Shown here piece by piece: positions 7,540-15,996 of a stretch of 64,000 bases of DNA (position 1 is the stretch's first letter; every line of letters starts with the position of its first letter). This DNA is from Levilactobacillus brevis ATCC 14869 = DSM 20054 (GTDB taxonomy: Bacteria > Bacillota > Bacilli > Lactobacillales > Lactobacillaceae). The position numbers and the translations under genes were made by a program. The stretch covers positions 143,627-207,626 of the forward strand of contig NZ_AZCP01000003.1 of assembly GCF_001433855.1 (NCBI RefSeq), read 5' to 3'. Under the pieces are notes generated by a model. That model was given only the letters and a program-made list of their open reading frames with translations, searched no databases and was not told the origin of the DNA.

Positions 7540-8523
7540 CTAGTCTGGATCGGCGAGTGATTTACCGTTAGCAGTCGCTTTGAAACCCGCAAAGGCGGTA
7601 TCAATCGTTTGATATTCCGCAGCCGTTAAGGTGACCTCCAAGGCCTGCGCGTTAGCTTCGACCTGTGCGGCGCGTTTAGCACCCGGGATCACCATGCTGA
7701 CGAGTGGGTTTTGCATGTACCAGGCCAGAATCGTTTGGGCGACGGTAGCTTGATGCGCTTGGGCAATCGGCCGGACCTGGTCGATGGCGGTTAAGGCTTG
7801 ACTGTAACGCGGTTCTTGGAAATCACTGATTTGACTGCGAATGTCGTCGGCCGGGAACTGAACTGATTGGTCGTATTTACCCGTCAGTAAGCCCGAAGCC
7901 AAGGGGAAGTAGGGGACAAAGCTAATCTGATGATCGGCCAGATACGGCATCAAATCAGTCTCGTGGTCGCGATGGAGGAGACTAAATTCGTCCTCAACGA
8001 CATCTACATAACCATCAGCATTGGCCTCTTTGACTTGTGCCAAGCTAAAGTTGGAAAGACCAATCGCCCGAATCTTACCTTGTTCGCGCAGTCGTTGTAA
8101 GGCGCCCACGGCTTCTGCCTTGGGTGTTTGTTTGTCAGGGAAATGAATGTAGTAAATATCTAAGTAGTCGGTATTCAAACGTTTTAAACTGGCGTCAACC
8201 TGGGCCGTCAAGAACGCGGGATCATTGTTAATGACCTGTTCGCCACTTGAGAAGTCTTGAGCCCCTTTGGTTGCCAAAGTAAAGCTGTGCCGATCGAAGT
8301 CGTGCATGGCTTGACCAACGAGTTCCTCGGAATGACCGAGACCATAGACAAAGGCCGTATCAAGTAGCTGAATGCCATGATTCAAGCCAGCTTTAACCAA
8401 GTTAAGGCCATCATCATCCTTTAAATTTGGGAAGAGGTTATAGCCGCCAACCGCGTTGGTTCCGAGACCGAGTGGTGTCGTGCGAACGTCAGTCTTACCG
8501 ATTGTTACCAATTCATGTGTCAT
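7540..8523 (-). CDS. Aldo/keto reductase family oxidoreductase
   Basis: This is a 327-aa (beta/alpha)8 NADPH-dependent reductase. The AKR catalytic pattern is visible: D-T-A-F-V-Y-G-x-G-x-S-E (Asp, Tyr), L-A-T-K-G (Lys) and Y-I-H-F-P-D (His). The C-terminal V-S-M-V-I-P-G-A-K pattern binds the cofactor phosphate. The start at 8523 was chosen for its AGGAGGG site; the longer frame has none. It probably reduces aldehydes or ketones, but the substrate is not apparent. It is divergent from the NAD(P)-binding gene at 8665. Confidence 0.88.
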   Translation of the reverse strand: MTHELVTIGKTDVRTTPLGLGTNAVGGYNLFPNLKDDDGLNLVKAGLNHGIQLLDTAFVYGLGHSEELVGQAMHDFDRHSFTLATKGAQDFSSGEQVINNDPAFLTAQVDASLKRLNTDYLDIYYIHFPDKQTPKAEAVGALQRLREQGKIRAIGLSNFSLAQVKEANADGYVDVVEDEFSLLHRDHETDLMPYLADHQISFVPYFPLASGLLTGKYDQSVQFPADDIRSQISDFQEPRYSQALTAIDQVRPIAQAHQATVAQTILAWYMQNPLVSMVIPGAKRAAQVEANAQALEVTLTAAEYQTIDTAFAGFKATANGKSLADPD

Positions 8524-8664
8524 GCTGGACCCTCCTATAATGTTGAAACCGGATTCAAATACAGCTCCATTATACCGAATTTTACTAGAATTAAAAATCC
8601 CCTGAGTGAGTACCATGGTCGCACGGTTTCTGGTACACTAAAGCAAGGAAAAGGAGCGAGACAC

Positions 8665-9264
8665 ATGACAACTTATTTAATTATTGGGGCCAATCGGGTG
8701 GGTCAATTGGTAGCCCGTCAACTGGCGACCGAGTCAGCAACGGTTCGCCTCTTACACGATGGCAAGGAAACGTTACCCAGCGACTTAGCCACCCAAGTGA
8801 CGGAGTTGACCGGTGATTTGACGCAGGAAGCTACTTATACGGCGGCCTTGCAGGACCAACCAATCATCTTTTCAGCACTCACGGGGATGGACGTTGATCT
8901 GGCGTTTGAAGCACTCTTCGATGCCCAATATCACCAGCGATTAACCTTTCAACGTTTCGTGATGCTGAGTACGGCTGGGGTCGATCAGGAAGTGACAGGC
9001 GATTTAGTTTATCCGGGAATCACCAACGTGGCCGAATACCTAAAGCAACAGCGATATGCCGCTAAACTAGTGGATGAGGCAGAATTTCCATATACGATTT
9101 TGCGGCCCGTAACGTTGGCCGACTCACCACGGCGCGACCCACAAATTATTAAGGAAGGCGCCGCGGTTCCAGCGGGAACTGTTTCACGTGAAACAGTCGC
9201 ACAGGTGGCCGTCTCATTGTTACAAGCGGGTGGCGCCGACTACCAATCGTTGGCGATTTGCTAA
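8665..9264 (+). CDS. NAD(P)-binding atypical SDR protein
   Basis: The 199-aa protein starts with a Rossmann pattern (L-I-I-G-A-N-R-V-G-Q-L-V-A). It continues with an NmrA/YwnB-like layout: D-L-T near residue 52, M-L-S-T-A-G near 103 and Y-T-I-L-R-P near 146. Proteins of this kind use NAD(P) for isomerase/reductase-like reactions or act as redox sensors; no substrate can be assigned. The AAGGAG site fixes the start at 8665. A perfect parS-type palindrome lies inside its 3' end (9180-9195), encoding the T-V-S-R-E-T-V stretch. Confidence 0.75.
   Translation: MTTYLIIGANRVGQLVARQLATESATVRLLHDGKETLPSDLATQVTELTGDLTQEATYTAALQDQPIIFSALTGMDVDLAFEALFDAQYHQRLTFQRFVMLSTAGVDQEVTGDLVYPGITNVAEYLKQQRYAAKLVDEAEFPYTILRPVTLADSPRRDPQIIKEGAAVPAGTVSRETVAQVAVSLLQAGGADYQSLAIC
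9179..9196. promoter_or_regulatory. parS: parS-type site (perfect), inside coding sequence
   Basis: The 16-bp palindrome TGTTTCACGTGAAACA at 9180-9195, extended by C/G to 18 bp, matches the ParB (Spo0J) binding site consensus TGTTNCACGTGAAACA. It overlaps codons of the preceding gene. Confidence 0.75.
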
Positions 9265-9340
9265 AAATTTAAGAGACTTACCAAATTATGGCGTGTTTGG
9301 CGCGATAGTTTGTTAGAATAAACCTAGTGGGGTGAAGGCA

Positions 9341-9706
9341 TTGGCATTACAAATAGACGAACAACAACTACAGGCAATTCGCGAACGCATGGACGAGGCC
9401 AATCAACGCGCCCACTTCGTTATTTTTCAATCTGTCGAGCGGGAATCTGGCAAAGTCTTGCGGTTAATCACGGATATTGATAGTTTTCGTGCGATTCAAG
9501 AACAACATCAAGATGATTCTGACATGGTGATTATCCAAGATATTGTGCCGATTACGGATACCTTGGCCCGGTGGGCGGTCGCTGAAAACATGGCGGCCCA
9601 ACAGGGTGATAATGCGGAGGTGTTGGCGGATCTGGAACGCTACACCAATGAGGTTTTGAAAGAAAATCATCAAACAGTTAATCCACCGGAAAGCACCGAT
9701 GACTAG
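9341..9706 (+). CDS. Small protein of unknown function
   Basis: I do not recognise this 121-aa soluble, acidic protein. It has no signal peptide or membrane segment. An N-terminal amphipathic region is followed by an alternating beta-like stretch (H-F-V-I-F-Q-S-V-E-R; V-L-R-L-I-T-D-I-D) and a helical, charged C-terminus. The TTG at 9341 is taken as start because GGGGTGA lies 8 nt upstream; a GTG at 9332 is possible but overlaps that site. It is followed by its own terminator. Confidence 0.65.
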   Translation: MALQIDEQQLQAIRERMDEANQRAHFVIFQSVERESGKVLRLITDIDSFRAIQEQHQDDSDMVIIQDIVPITDTLARWAVAENMAAQQGDNAEVLADLERYTNEVLKENHQTVNPPESTDD

Positions 9707-9707
9707 G

Positions 9708-9738
9708 AAGCACTTAACGACGGTTAGGTGCTTTTTTA
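9708..9738 (+). terminator. Rho-independent terminator
   Basis: AAGCACTTAAC and GTTAGGTGCTT pair with a 4-nt loop and are followed by a T-run. It directly follows the 9341-9706 gene. Confidence 0.8.
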
Positions 9739-9837
9739 TTATCGAAAATTTAGTGAGCGTTCACACCTGTGTTTGGCCCTAAACCTGATAAAATTAAGAT
9801 AGTTTCAGGGGCATGATTTTAAGAGGGGGTTATCAAC

Positions 9838-10851
9838 ATGATTAAGATTGGAAAAGTTCTCGGCGTCCTAGTGGCGACCGTTGCACTAGGCGTTGGGAGT
9901 GTGCCGGTGACGGGGCAAGCTAAGAGTACCAATAAGACGGTGACATTCGGTCAGTTAACGAACAAGAATACGCACCGACTAGCCGCAATTCGGCAGGCAG
10001 CTCGCCAGGAAATTTTAACAACCACTAAGGCAAAAAGTAGTCGGGTAGCAGCGGTCTATCAGGTAAAATTGCCAACGCATATGACAAAAACGGCGACGTT
10101 AACCAAGAGTGGGTTACGCATGAACCTATTGAAGAATAGTTTTAAGGTTAAGCAGATTACCATTCCGTATGCGCAACTCAAGGGTAAGGTGTTGAATCGC
10201 TATCTGCCTAAGGCCAACCGAACCAGTACCATTAAGACCAGTAAATTAGTGGCCTTAACGTTTGACGATGGGCCAGATCCAACCCTGACACCACGGTTAC
10301 TGAAGACGTTGAAGAAATACCACGCGCATGCGACGTTCTTTGAAGTTGGTCAGAGTGTCAGTCGCTATCCGAAGATCTCGCGAGCGGTCTTGGCAGGCGG
10401 CAATGAAATTGGCAATCATTCGTGGAATCATCCCAACTTTAACAGTATTGGGACCGCACAAACAGTGAGTCAAGTAACCCGAACCAATCGGGCAATCTAC
10501 CAAGCCACCGGAACGTTACCGCAATACGTACGACCACCGTACGGTAATATCACGGCGGCAGAGGGCCGAGCGATTGAACAGCCAATTATCCGTTGGTCAG
10601 TCGATTCTCGGGATTGGGCTTACCTCAATAGTACCAAGGACATTAATGAAGTTATGCACGACACCCATGGCGGCGATATTATTTTAATGCATGATATCCA
10701 CGCCCAATCCGTAGCCGCAGCGCCAACGATTATCAAACGATTACAGGCCAAAGGGTACAAGCTGGTGACGGTCAGTCAACTTCTGAACAGTCAAGCATTG
10801 CCAGGGTTACAATACTTTGGCGCCCATGATTACCGGACCGTTGGTAAATAA
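9838..10851 (+). CDS. Secreted polysaccharide deacetylase (NodB domain, PgdA-like)
   Basis: This exported protein of 337 aa has a signal peptide (K-I-G-K then a hydrophobic stretch, cleavage near A-K-S at about 29-30). A Lys/Thr-rich linker of about 110 residues leads to a NodB homology domain. The catalytic set is complete: T-F-D-D-G-P (D143, D144), H-S-W-N-H (H194, H198), R-P-P-Y-G, D-S-R-D-W and L-M-H-D. It should de-N-acetylate a wall polymer such as peptidoglycan GlcNAc or poly-GlcNAc, outside the cell. Such deacetylation commonly gives lysozyme resistance; that role is inferred. The AGAGGGGG site supports the start. Confidence 0.88.
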   Translation: MIKIGKVLGVLVATVALGVGSVPVTGQAKSTNKTVTFGQLTNKNTHRLAAIRQAARQEILTTTKAKSSRVAAVYQVKLPTHMTKTATLTKSGLRMNLLKNSFKVKQITIPYAQLKGKVLNRYLPKANRTSTIKTSKLVALTFDDGPDPTLTPRLLKTLKKYHAHATFFEVGQSVSRYPKISRAVLAGGNEIGNHSWNHPNFNSIGTAQTVSQVTRTNRAIYQATGTLPQYVRPPYGNITAAEGRAIEQPIIRWSVDSRDWAYLNSTKDINEVMHDTHGGDIILMHDIHAQSVAAAPTIIKRLQAKGYKLVTVSQLLNSQALPGLQYFGAHDYRTVGK

Positions 10852-10866
10852 GGCATTATAAAAAAT

Positions 10867-10902
10867 CGTCAGCATCCACTTTGGTGGGTGCTGACGGTTT
10901 TT
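10867..10902 (+). terminator. Terminator of deacetylase gene
   Basis: CGTCAGCATCCAC and its near-perfect complement GGTGGGTGCTGACG form a long stem with a short loop, followed by a T-run. Confidence 0.85.
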
Positions 10903-10953
10903 GTCGTTAGACTATCCGTGCGAAGGTAGCGCGTTCTCTAGAAAATCGGGAGA

Positions 10954-12096
10954 TTAGCTAAGAAATTTTTCAACGAGTCGCTGATAAACGTGTTGAACAT
11001 GACGGAATTCATCCAGATCGACGGATTCATTCAAGGCGTGGGCGGCATCCCATTTACCAGCGCCGTAGACGATGACCGGGAAGTCATGACTGGATTTGGT
11101 AAATTCTGAAGCGTCGGTTGCCCCGTGAATGACTTGTAAGTCGATTGCGTGACCGAATTCTTGGTCGGCAATGGCCTTGGTCGTTTGCACCAGTGGCGAA
11201 TCCTTGGTACTAATAATGGGTTTAAAGCTGTAATCTACGTGCAAGGCTAAATCGACGCCCGGTTCTTGATTTAACCGATCCACCGTTTCATGGAGGCGGT
11301 GAATGACGGCAGTATTATCGAATTCGGGAATAGGGCGAATATTTCCTTGCAGCTCCGCCTTAGCGGGAATACTGTTGACTTGTTCGCCACCATTAAAGAC
11401 CGTCACGCTGTGGACCAGTGGCCCAAGTTCTGGACTGACGGGCGCGTCGTCAAAGGCAGTTGCCTCTGCGGTGACGTATTTGATGAGGTTCGTAATGGCG
11501 TTGATTCCCTTTTCAGGCATGGAACTGTGGGCGCCGACACCGCGAGAGTAGACGTGATAGTTCAAAGAACCATTGTGCGCATAGACCAGATTACCACCGG
11601 TGGGTTCGCCAATGACCATGGCAGTGAGATCATCTGCCACGCCCTTTTCGGTTAACATTCGTGACCCCATGGCGCCATTTTCTTCGCCGACAGTCCCAAT
11701 AAACCGTAAGCGTCCAGTTAAGGGCGTTTGTTGGTCAGCCAAATTGATTAAGGTAATCACCATCGCGGCCAGTCCGCTCTTCATGTCGGCGGCACCGCGA
11801 CCGTAGAGTTGATTGTCGACAATGTGAGCTGAGAATGGATCAAATTTCCAGTCAGCAACATCGCCCGTGGCAACCGTATCTAAGTGCCCGGCTAAGGCAA
11901 AGACTTGATCGCTGGTGGCATCGCCGATTTCAGCGATGATATTGGCGCGACCATCTGCATAGGGGATAATCTGTGAGGTAATGCCATGGTCGGCAAAGAG
12001 TTGTTGAATGTAGGCGGCCACGTCAGCCTCATGATCATTGACTGAGTTAATACTAATTAAGTGTTGTAAGATCTGAATCTGTTCGCTATCTTCCAT
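10954..12096 (-). CDS. M20 family metallopeptidase (ArgE/DapE type)
   Basis: This is a 380-aa zinc hydrolase. The metal ligands and catalytic residues of M20 are visible: L-A-G-H-L-D-T-V (His, Asp), Y-G-R-G-A-A-D-M-K-S-G (bridging Asp), G-E-E-N-G-A (Glu pair), G-E-P-T, and a late H-G-A-T-D-A-S near residue 324. The nearest known group is the ArgE/DapE/ACY1/CPG2 set, often annotated succinyl-diaminopimelate desuccinylase in lactobacilli. No other lysine or DAP genes are adjacent, so the substrate is unproven. The start has only a weak GCGGG site. Confidence 0.82.
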   Translation of the reverse strand: MEDSEQIQILQHLISINSVNDHEADVAAYIQQLFADHGITSQIIPYADGRANIIAEIGDATSDQVFALAGHLDTVATGDVADWKFDPFSAHIVDNQLYGRGAADMKSGLAAMVITLINLADQQTPLTGRLRFIGTVGEENGAMGSRMLTEKGVADDLTAMVIGEPTGGNLVYAHNGSLNYHVYSRGVGAHSSMPEKGINAITNLIKYVTAEATAFDDAPVSPELGPLVHSVTVFNGGEQVNSIPAKAELQGNIRPIPEFDNTAVIHRLHETVDRLNQEPGVDLALHVDYSFKPIISTKDSPLVQTTKAIADQEFGHAIDLQVIHGATDASEFTKSSHDFPVIVYGAGKWDAAHALNESVDLDEFRHVQHVYQRLVEKFLS

Positions 12097-12221
12097 AGAG
12101 GATTGCCCGCTTTCTCATCATTCTTTAATGTTACTTCTCAGTGTAGCACGGATTGGGGGAAATAGTTGGAAAAGTTATCAAAGATAAGTTGAACGTGTGT
12201 TCGTTTCGGCTAAAGCTATGC

Positions 12222-12390
12222 TAGAATATAATCAACTAGAAGCCACGGTAAGCTGAATCCTTGGCTTATTACGCACACTACAGCAGCCCGGAGGATAGTG
12301 GCAATGGCTTAGGTCGGTTCCAGCCCGATCGCTGCAATCGAAAGGCGGACAGCACATACATAGCGAACAATTTCGTAAGGAGGACGACCG
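12222..12390 (+). promoter_or_regulatory. Promoter and long, possibly structured leader of rexB
   Basis: An extended -10 (TGcTAGAAT, 12219-12227) overlaps a TATAAT at 12227-12232, giving an untranslated leader of about 155 nt. Pairing can be drawn: AAGCCA (12240-12245) can pair with either of two downstream TGGCTT copies; CACTA/TAGTG; GGTCGG/CCGATC with a 7-nt loop; and CGAA/TTCG just before the AAGGAGG site. The G+C-rich sequence is unlike ordinary spacers here. It matches no riboswitch consensus I know. Confidence 0.35.
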
Positions 12391-15300
12391 ATGAGTTTAC
12401 AATTTATTTTAGGAAGTGCGGGGCAGGATCATCGCACGCCAATGGTGACCGCGCTCGCGCAGCAGGTAACCGCGCACCCCACGGATCAAAGTTACTATTT
12501 GGTTCCCAACCATATCAAGTTTGAAACAGAAGTCGATGTGTTGTCAGCGTTGAAGGAGCAAATTGCACCGGAGCAGGCCTTATTTGCCCAGACGCAGGTG
12601 CAAGTCTTTTCGTTTACTCGGTTAGCCTGGTTCTTCATGAAAAATGAACCGATTTACCAACTCCCACGGATCTCGCCAGCAGGACTGAACATGTTGATTT
12701 ACCAGATTATCCAAACCCACGCAGACGAGCTGACGATCTTCAGAGGAGAAGTGGATCGGCCAGGTTTCGTCAGCCAATTGGCAACCCAACTGGCCGAATT
12801 CAAGGTGGGCCAAGTCACGGCGGCTGATTTGATGTCAGCCATCGAGCAACTCGACACAACGAATACGGATTTACAAGCCAAGCTTCATGATTTGATGATA
12901 ATCTATGAGGCCTTTGAAACGCAAATGATGGGAAAGTTTGTGGAAAACACCGACCTGCTGAACCAGTTGGCGACCTATTTAGAGCAGCAAGTGGACTTGC
13001 AGCATGCCCATTTCTACTTAGAAGGTTTTTCACAGCTCAGCGCTCAAGAACGCCAATTGGTCGCCATCTTAATTCAACGATCGGCCAGTGTCACGGTTGC
13101 GTTGAATCTGGATCACGGTTACCCACAAAAGTTACCAGATAAGACCACGCTGTTTTTTCAATCGGCCAAGCTCTACCAGCAGCTCTACCTGGTCGCCCAA
13201 GCCAATCGGGTTCCGGTTTTAATCGATCAACAAGCTAAAACGGCGCGAGTATCCGCTGACTTGCAGGCCTTAGACACCTATTGGCAAGCGAGTCAAACCT
13301 TATCACCACAGCCAAGTGCGGTCGAAAAACCCACCCACATTCAAATCGTACAAGCGGCTAACCGCTACGTTGAGGTGTCACGAGTGGCGACGCAGATTCG
13401 GCAATTGGTCGCCACTGGCAACTATCGTTATCGTGATTTCTTGGTATTAACGCGGCATCTCGATGCCTATCAGACGGTGATTGATCCCATTTTTCAGGCG
13501 CAAGCCGTGCCGTACTTTGATGATGCCGATATCCGAATGGCAGATCACCCCTTTGTTGAGCTATTGAATGCGCTTTTCGATGTGCAACGCCGAAATTATC
13601 GGTATGCAGATGTCTTTCGGGTGTTGAAGTCGGAACTATTATTACCCCGTGATGCTGATGGCGAGTTGATGGCGGTGCCGGCTTATCGGCAGGCGCTGGC
13701 ATTGACCGAGAATTTTGTATTGAAGAACGGGTTAGAAGGCCAACATTGGTGGACGCAAGACAAAGATTGGGTATATAACCGGTTTGCCGTGGGCGATGGG
13801 GGCGTCCAGACCACCCGTGATGACCAAATCAGTGCGCAAATTAACCGCATTCGCCGGTTTGTGAAGCAAACATTGCCACCCTTTTTTGCCCGCTTAAAGG
13901 CCGCCGCAACGTATACAGAGGCCGCCGCGGTCTTGTATCAATTTGTGACCAATGCCGGTGTCAGTGAGCGTTTGATAGCTTGGCGCGACCAAGCTATCGC
14001 CGCCGGGGATCTGACCAAAGCGGGACAACCAGAACAAACATGGGCGGCTTTTTGCGATATTTTAGACGAGTTTCATACGATTTTAGGCGATTTACCGACA
14101 GTGCTACCAGACTTTCAGGCCCTCTTGCAGGCGGGATTTGCCGGGGCGAAATTTAGCCAGATTCCGTCAACCCTAGATCAAGTGGTGATCTCGGAAAGTG
14201 GGATTGTTCAGGCCAATAACCGCAAAATCACCTTTATCATGGGAGCTACGGCTGATACGATGCCGGATAACCAGATTCCGACAACGTTGTTAGCCGATAA
14301 TGATCGTCAAGACCTAAGTGCCCGGCTACAACAGGTCGATGACGGGACTTATTTGCGAGACGATGCCGCTACACAACTTGCTGGTGAGCCTTATCTGAAC
14401 TACTTAGCCTTTATGAGCGGCAGTGAGCGTTTGATTTTCAGCTACCCAGCGATGAGTGATGATGCGCGCAGTGGTTTGCAACTATCGCCATATGTGGCGC
14501 GGATAAAAGATTACTTTGGCCTGTCAATCGACATAGCGGCGGCTAATCCGGTGGCAGAAAATGAAGCGATTTTGCCCTTTGTGGGGACGCGGCGTACCAC
14601 GCTGCGGCATCTGGTTCAAGCCAGTCACGATAGTCAATTGCGTGAGGTCCCCTTGTCGCGATCGTGGCTGTACGTCCTAAATTTGTTACGGACTGACCCG
14701 ACTTATGGGGAATTAACCACAAAGTTACTGGGGAGCTTGAGTTACCGAAATGTCCCGACCCAGTTGACGCCTGACATCGTGACGCAGTTGTATGGCACGA
14801 AAATTAATACCTCCATTTCTAAGCTAGAAGAATATTATGCCAATCCCTACGCTTACTTCCTCAAGTATGGGTTGAACTTGCAAGAGCGGGATGTCTTTGC
14901 GTTGTCTCCCGCTAGTACCGGGGAGTTCTTCCATGCCACTTTGGATGGGTTAATGAAGCTCGTTAACGACCAGAAGCTGAATCTAGCGGCACTAGATGAC
15001 CAGCAGTTACGTGAAATGACGGATGAAGTGATGGCTAAACTGTTAGATACCACGGAGAACCCGCAATTTGCGATCTTAGAGAGTTCCCATCGGATGGGGT
15101 ATATTCGTCAGCAGTTGATGAAGACGATGCGGCAAATGGCCAAGACCCTTCAGGAACAGAGTAAACGGACGAAGCTACGCCCCAAGCGGACCGAAGTTCA
15201 ATTTGGTTTGGGGGATGAGCGGGGATTGGCCGCGTTATCCTTTGATGTGGGCAAACGGCGTCAGGTGACCGTTCGTGGTCGAATTGATCGGTTGGATGCC

Positions 15301-15996
15301 GTACAGGTTAAGGATAAAACGTATTTGGGAATCGTTGATTATAAGAGTTCTGAGCATAAGTTCAGCTACCAAGAAGCCTATTATGGCCGCGCTATGCAGA
15401 TGTTAACCTATTTGGATGCCGTGAAACAAAATCTGCCAACGTTATTAGATACCCCGACCGCCAAGGATGCCGAGCTAGCCGGCGCAGTATACCTGCACTT
15501 ACAGAATCCCATTTTAAAGGCCGCTGAGGTTTTAGGCGAAGATCCCTTGACCTCACTGTTAAAGGCGGAGCAGTATCAAGGGTTATTGTTAGATGACCCC
15601 GACTTACTGACGAATTTAGATACCTTATTCGGAACGCCGGATTATAGTGGCAGTTCGTTGTTATTCCGTGGGCTTCGCCGGACCAAGACAGGGAAGATTA
15701 CGTCTTATGGCAAGTTGTTGGTTAATCCCAATGAACTTGACCTATTGTTAACGCATACGGAACGGCTCATCAAACGTGCCGCAACCGATATCTTTGACGG
15801 ACGGGTTGATTTAGCCCCATTCCGTGAGCAGAATCGAACGGCATTGCAGTATTCGCCGTATAAATCCGTGATGCAGTTTGATCCATTGCTTAAGGAAAAT
15901 AATTACCGGGACTTGCCATCGCTAAATAAAGATGATGTCATGGCAAGAATTGCCGCAGAACAAGAACAGGAGGCTACTGATGAGCACGAAATTTAG
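12391..15996 (+). CDS. rexB: ATP-dependent nuclease subunit B (RexB/AddB)
   Basis: The 1201-aa protein is the B subunit of the AddAB/RexAB helicase-nuclease that resects double-strand ends for RecA-dependent repair. The N-terminus (F-I-L-G-S-A-G-Q-D-H-R) is a degenerate Walker A lacking G-K-T. The RecB-type nuclease motif G-I-V-D-Y-K-S-S sits near residue 980. The Fe-S cysteines usual in Bacillus AddB are replaced: N in A-N-P-Y-A-Y-F near residue 820 and S/M in Q-Y-S-P-Y-K-S-V-M-Q-F near the C-terminus. The site AAGGAGGA precedes the start, and it overlaps rexA by 17 bp. Confidence 0.92.
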   Translation: MSLQFILGSAGQDHRTPMVTALAQQVTAHPTDQSYYLVPNHIKFETEVDVLSALKEQIAPEQALFAQTQVQVFSFTRLAWFFMKNEPIYQLPRISPAGLNMLIYQIIQTHADELTIFRGEVDRPGFVSQLATQLAEFKVGQVTAADLMSAIEQLDTTNTDLQAKLHDLMIIYEAFETQMMGKFVENTDLLNQLATYLEQQVDLQHAHFYLEGFSQLSAQERQLVAILIQRSASVTVALNLDHGYPQKLPDKTTLFFQSAKLYQQLYLVAQANRVPVLIDQQAKTARVSADLQALDTYWQASQTLSPQPSAVEKPTHIQIVQAANRYVEVSRVATQIRQLVATGNYRYRDFLVLTRHLDAYQTVIDPIFQAQAVPYFDDADIRMADHPFVELLNALFDVQRRNYRYADVFRVLKSELLLPRDADGELMAVPAYRQALALTENFVLKNGLEGQHWWTQDKDWVYNRFAVGDGGVQTTRDDQISAQINRIRRFVKQTLPPFFARLKAAATYTEAAAVLYQFVTNAGVSERLIAWRDQAIAAGDLTKAGQPEQTWAAFCDILDEFHTILGDLPTVLPDFQALLQAGFAGAKFSQIPSTLDQVVISESGIVQANNRKITFIMGATADTMPDNQIPTTLLADNDRQDLSARLQQVDDGTYLRDDAATQLAGEPYLNYLAFMSGSERLIFSYPAMSDDARSGLQLSPYVARIKDYFGLSIDIAAANPVAENEAILPFVGTRRTTLRHLVQASHDSQLREVPLSRSWLYVLNLLRTDPTYGELTTKLLGSLSYRNVPTQLTPDIVTQLYGTKINTSISKLEEYYANPYAYFLKYGLNLQERDVFALSPASTGEFFHATLDGLMKLVNDQKLNLAALDDQQLREMTDEVMAKLLDTTENPQFAILESSHRMGYIRQQLMKTMRQMAKTLQEQSKRTKLRPKRTEVQFGLGDERGLAALSFDVGKRRQVTVRGRIDRLDAVQVKDKTYLGIVDYKSSEHKFSYQEAYYGRAMQMLTYLDAVKQNLPTLLDTPTAKDAELAGAVYLHLQNPILKAAEVLGEDPLTSLLKAEQYQGLLLDDPDLLTNLDTLFGTPDYSGSSLLFRGLRRTKTGKITSYGKLLVNPNELDLLLTHTERLIKRAATDIFDGRVDLAPFREQNRTALQYSPYKSVMQFDPLLKENNYRDLPSLNKDDVMARIAAEQEQEATDEHEI

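Noticed and set aside
12230..12390. Possible tRNA, T-box, RNase P or 4.5S RNA
   Set aside because: No T-loop, T-box GGTGG-type element, or conserved P4/SRP core sequence was seen. Kept only as a candidate leader.
12261..12524. 87-codon ORF overlapping the rexB start
   Set aside because: It lies in the leader and in the wrong frame of rexB, has no ribosome binding site, and rexB coding signal is much stronger.
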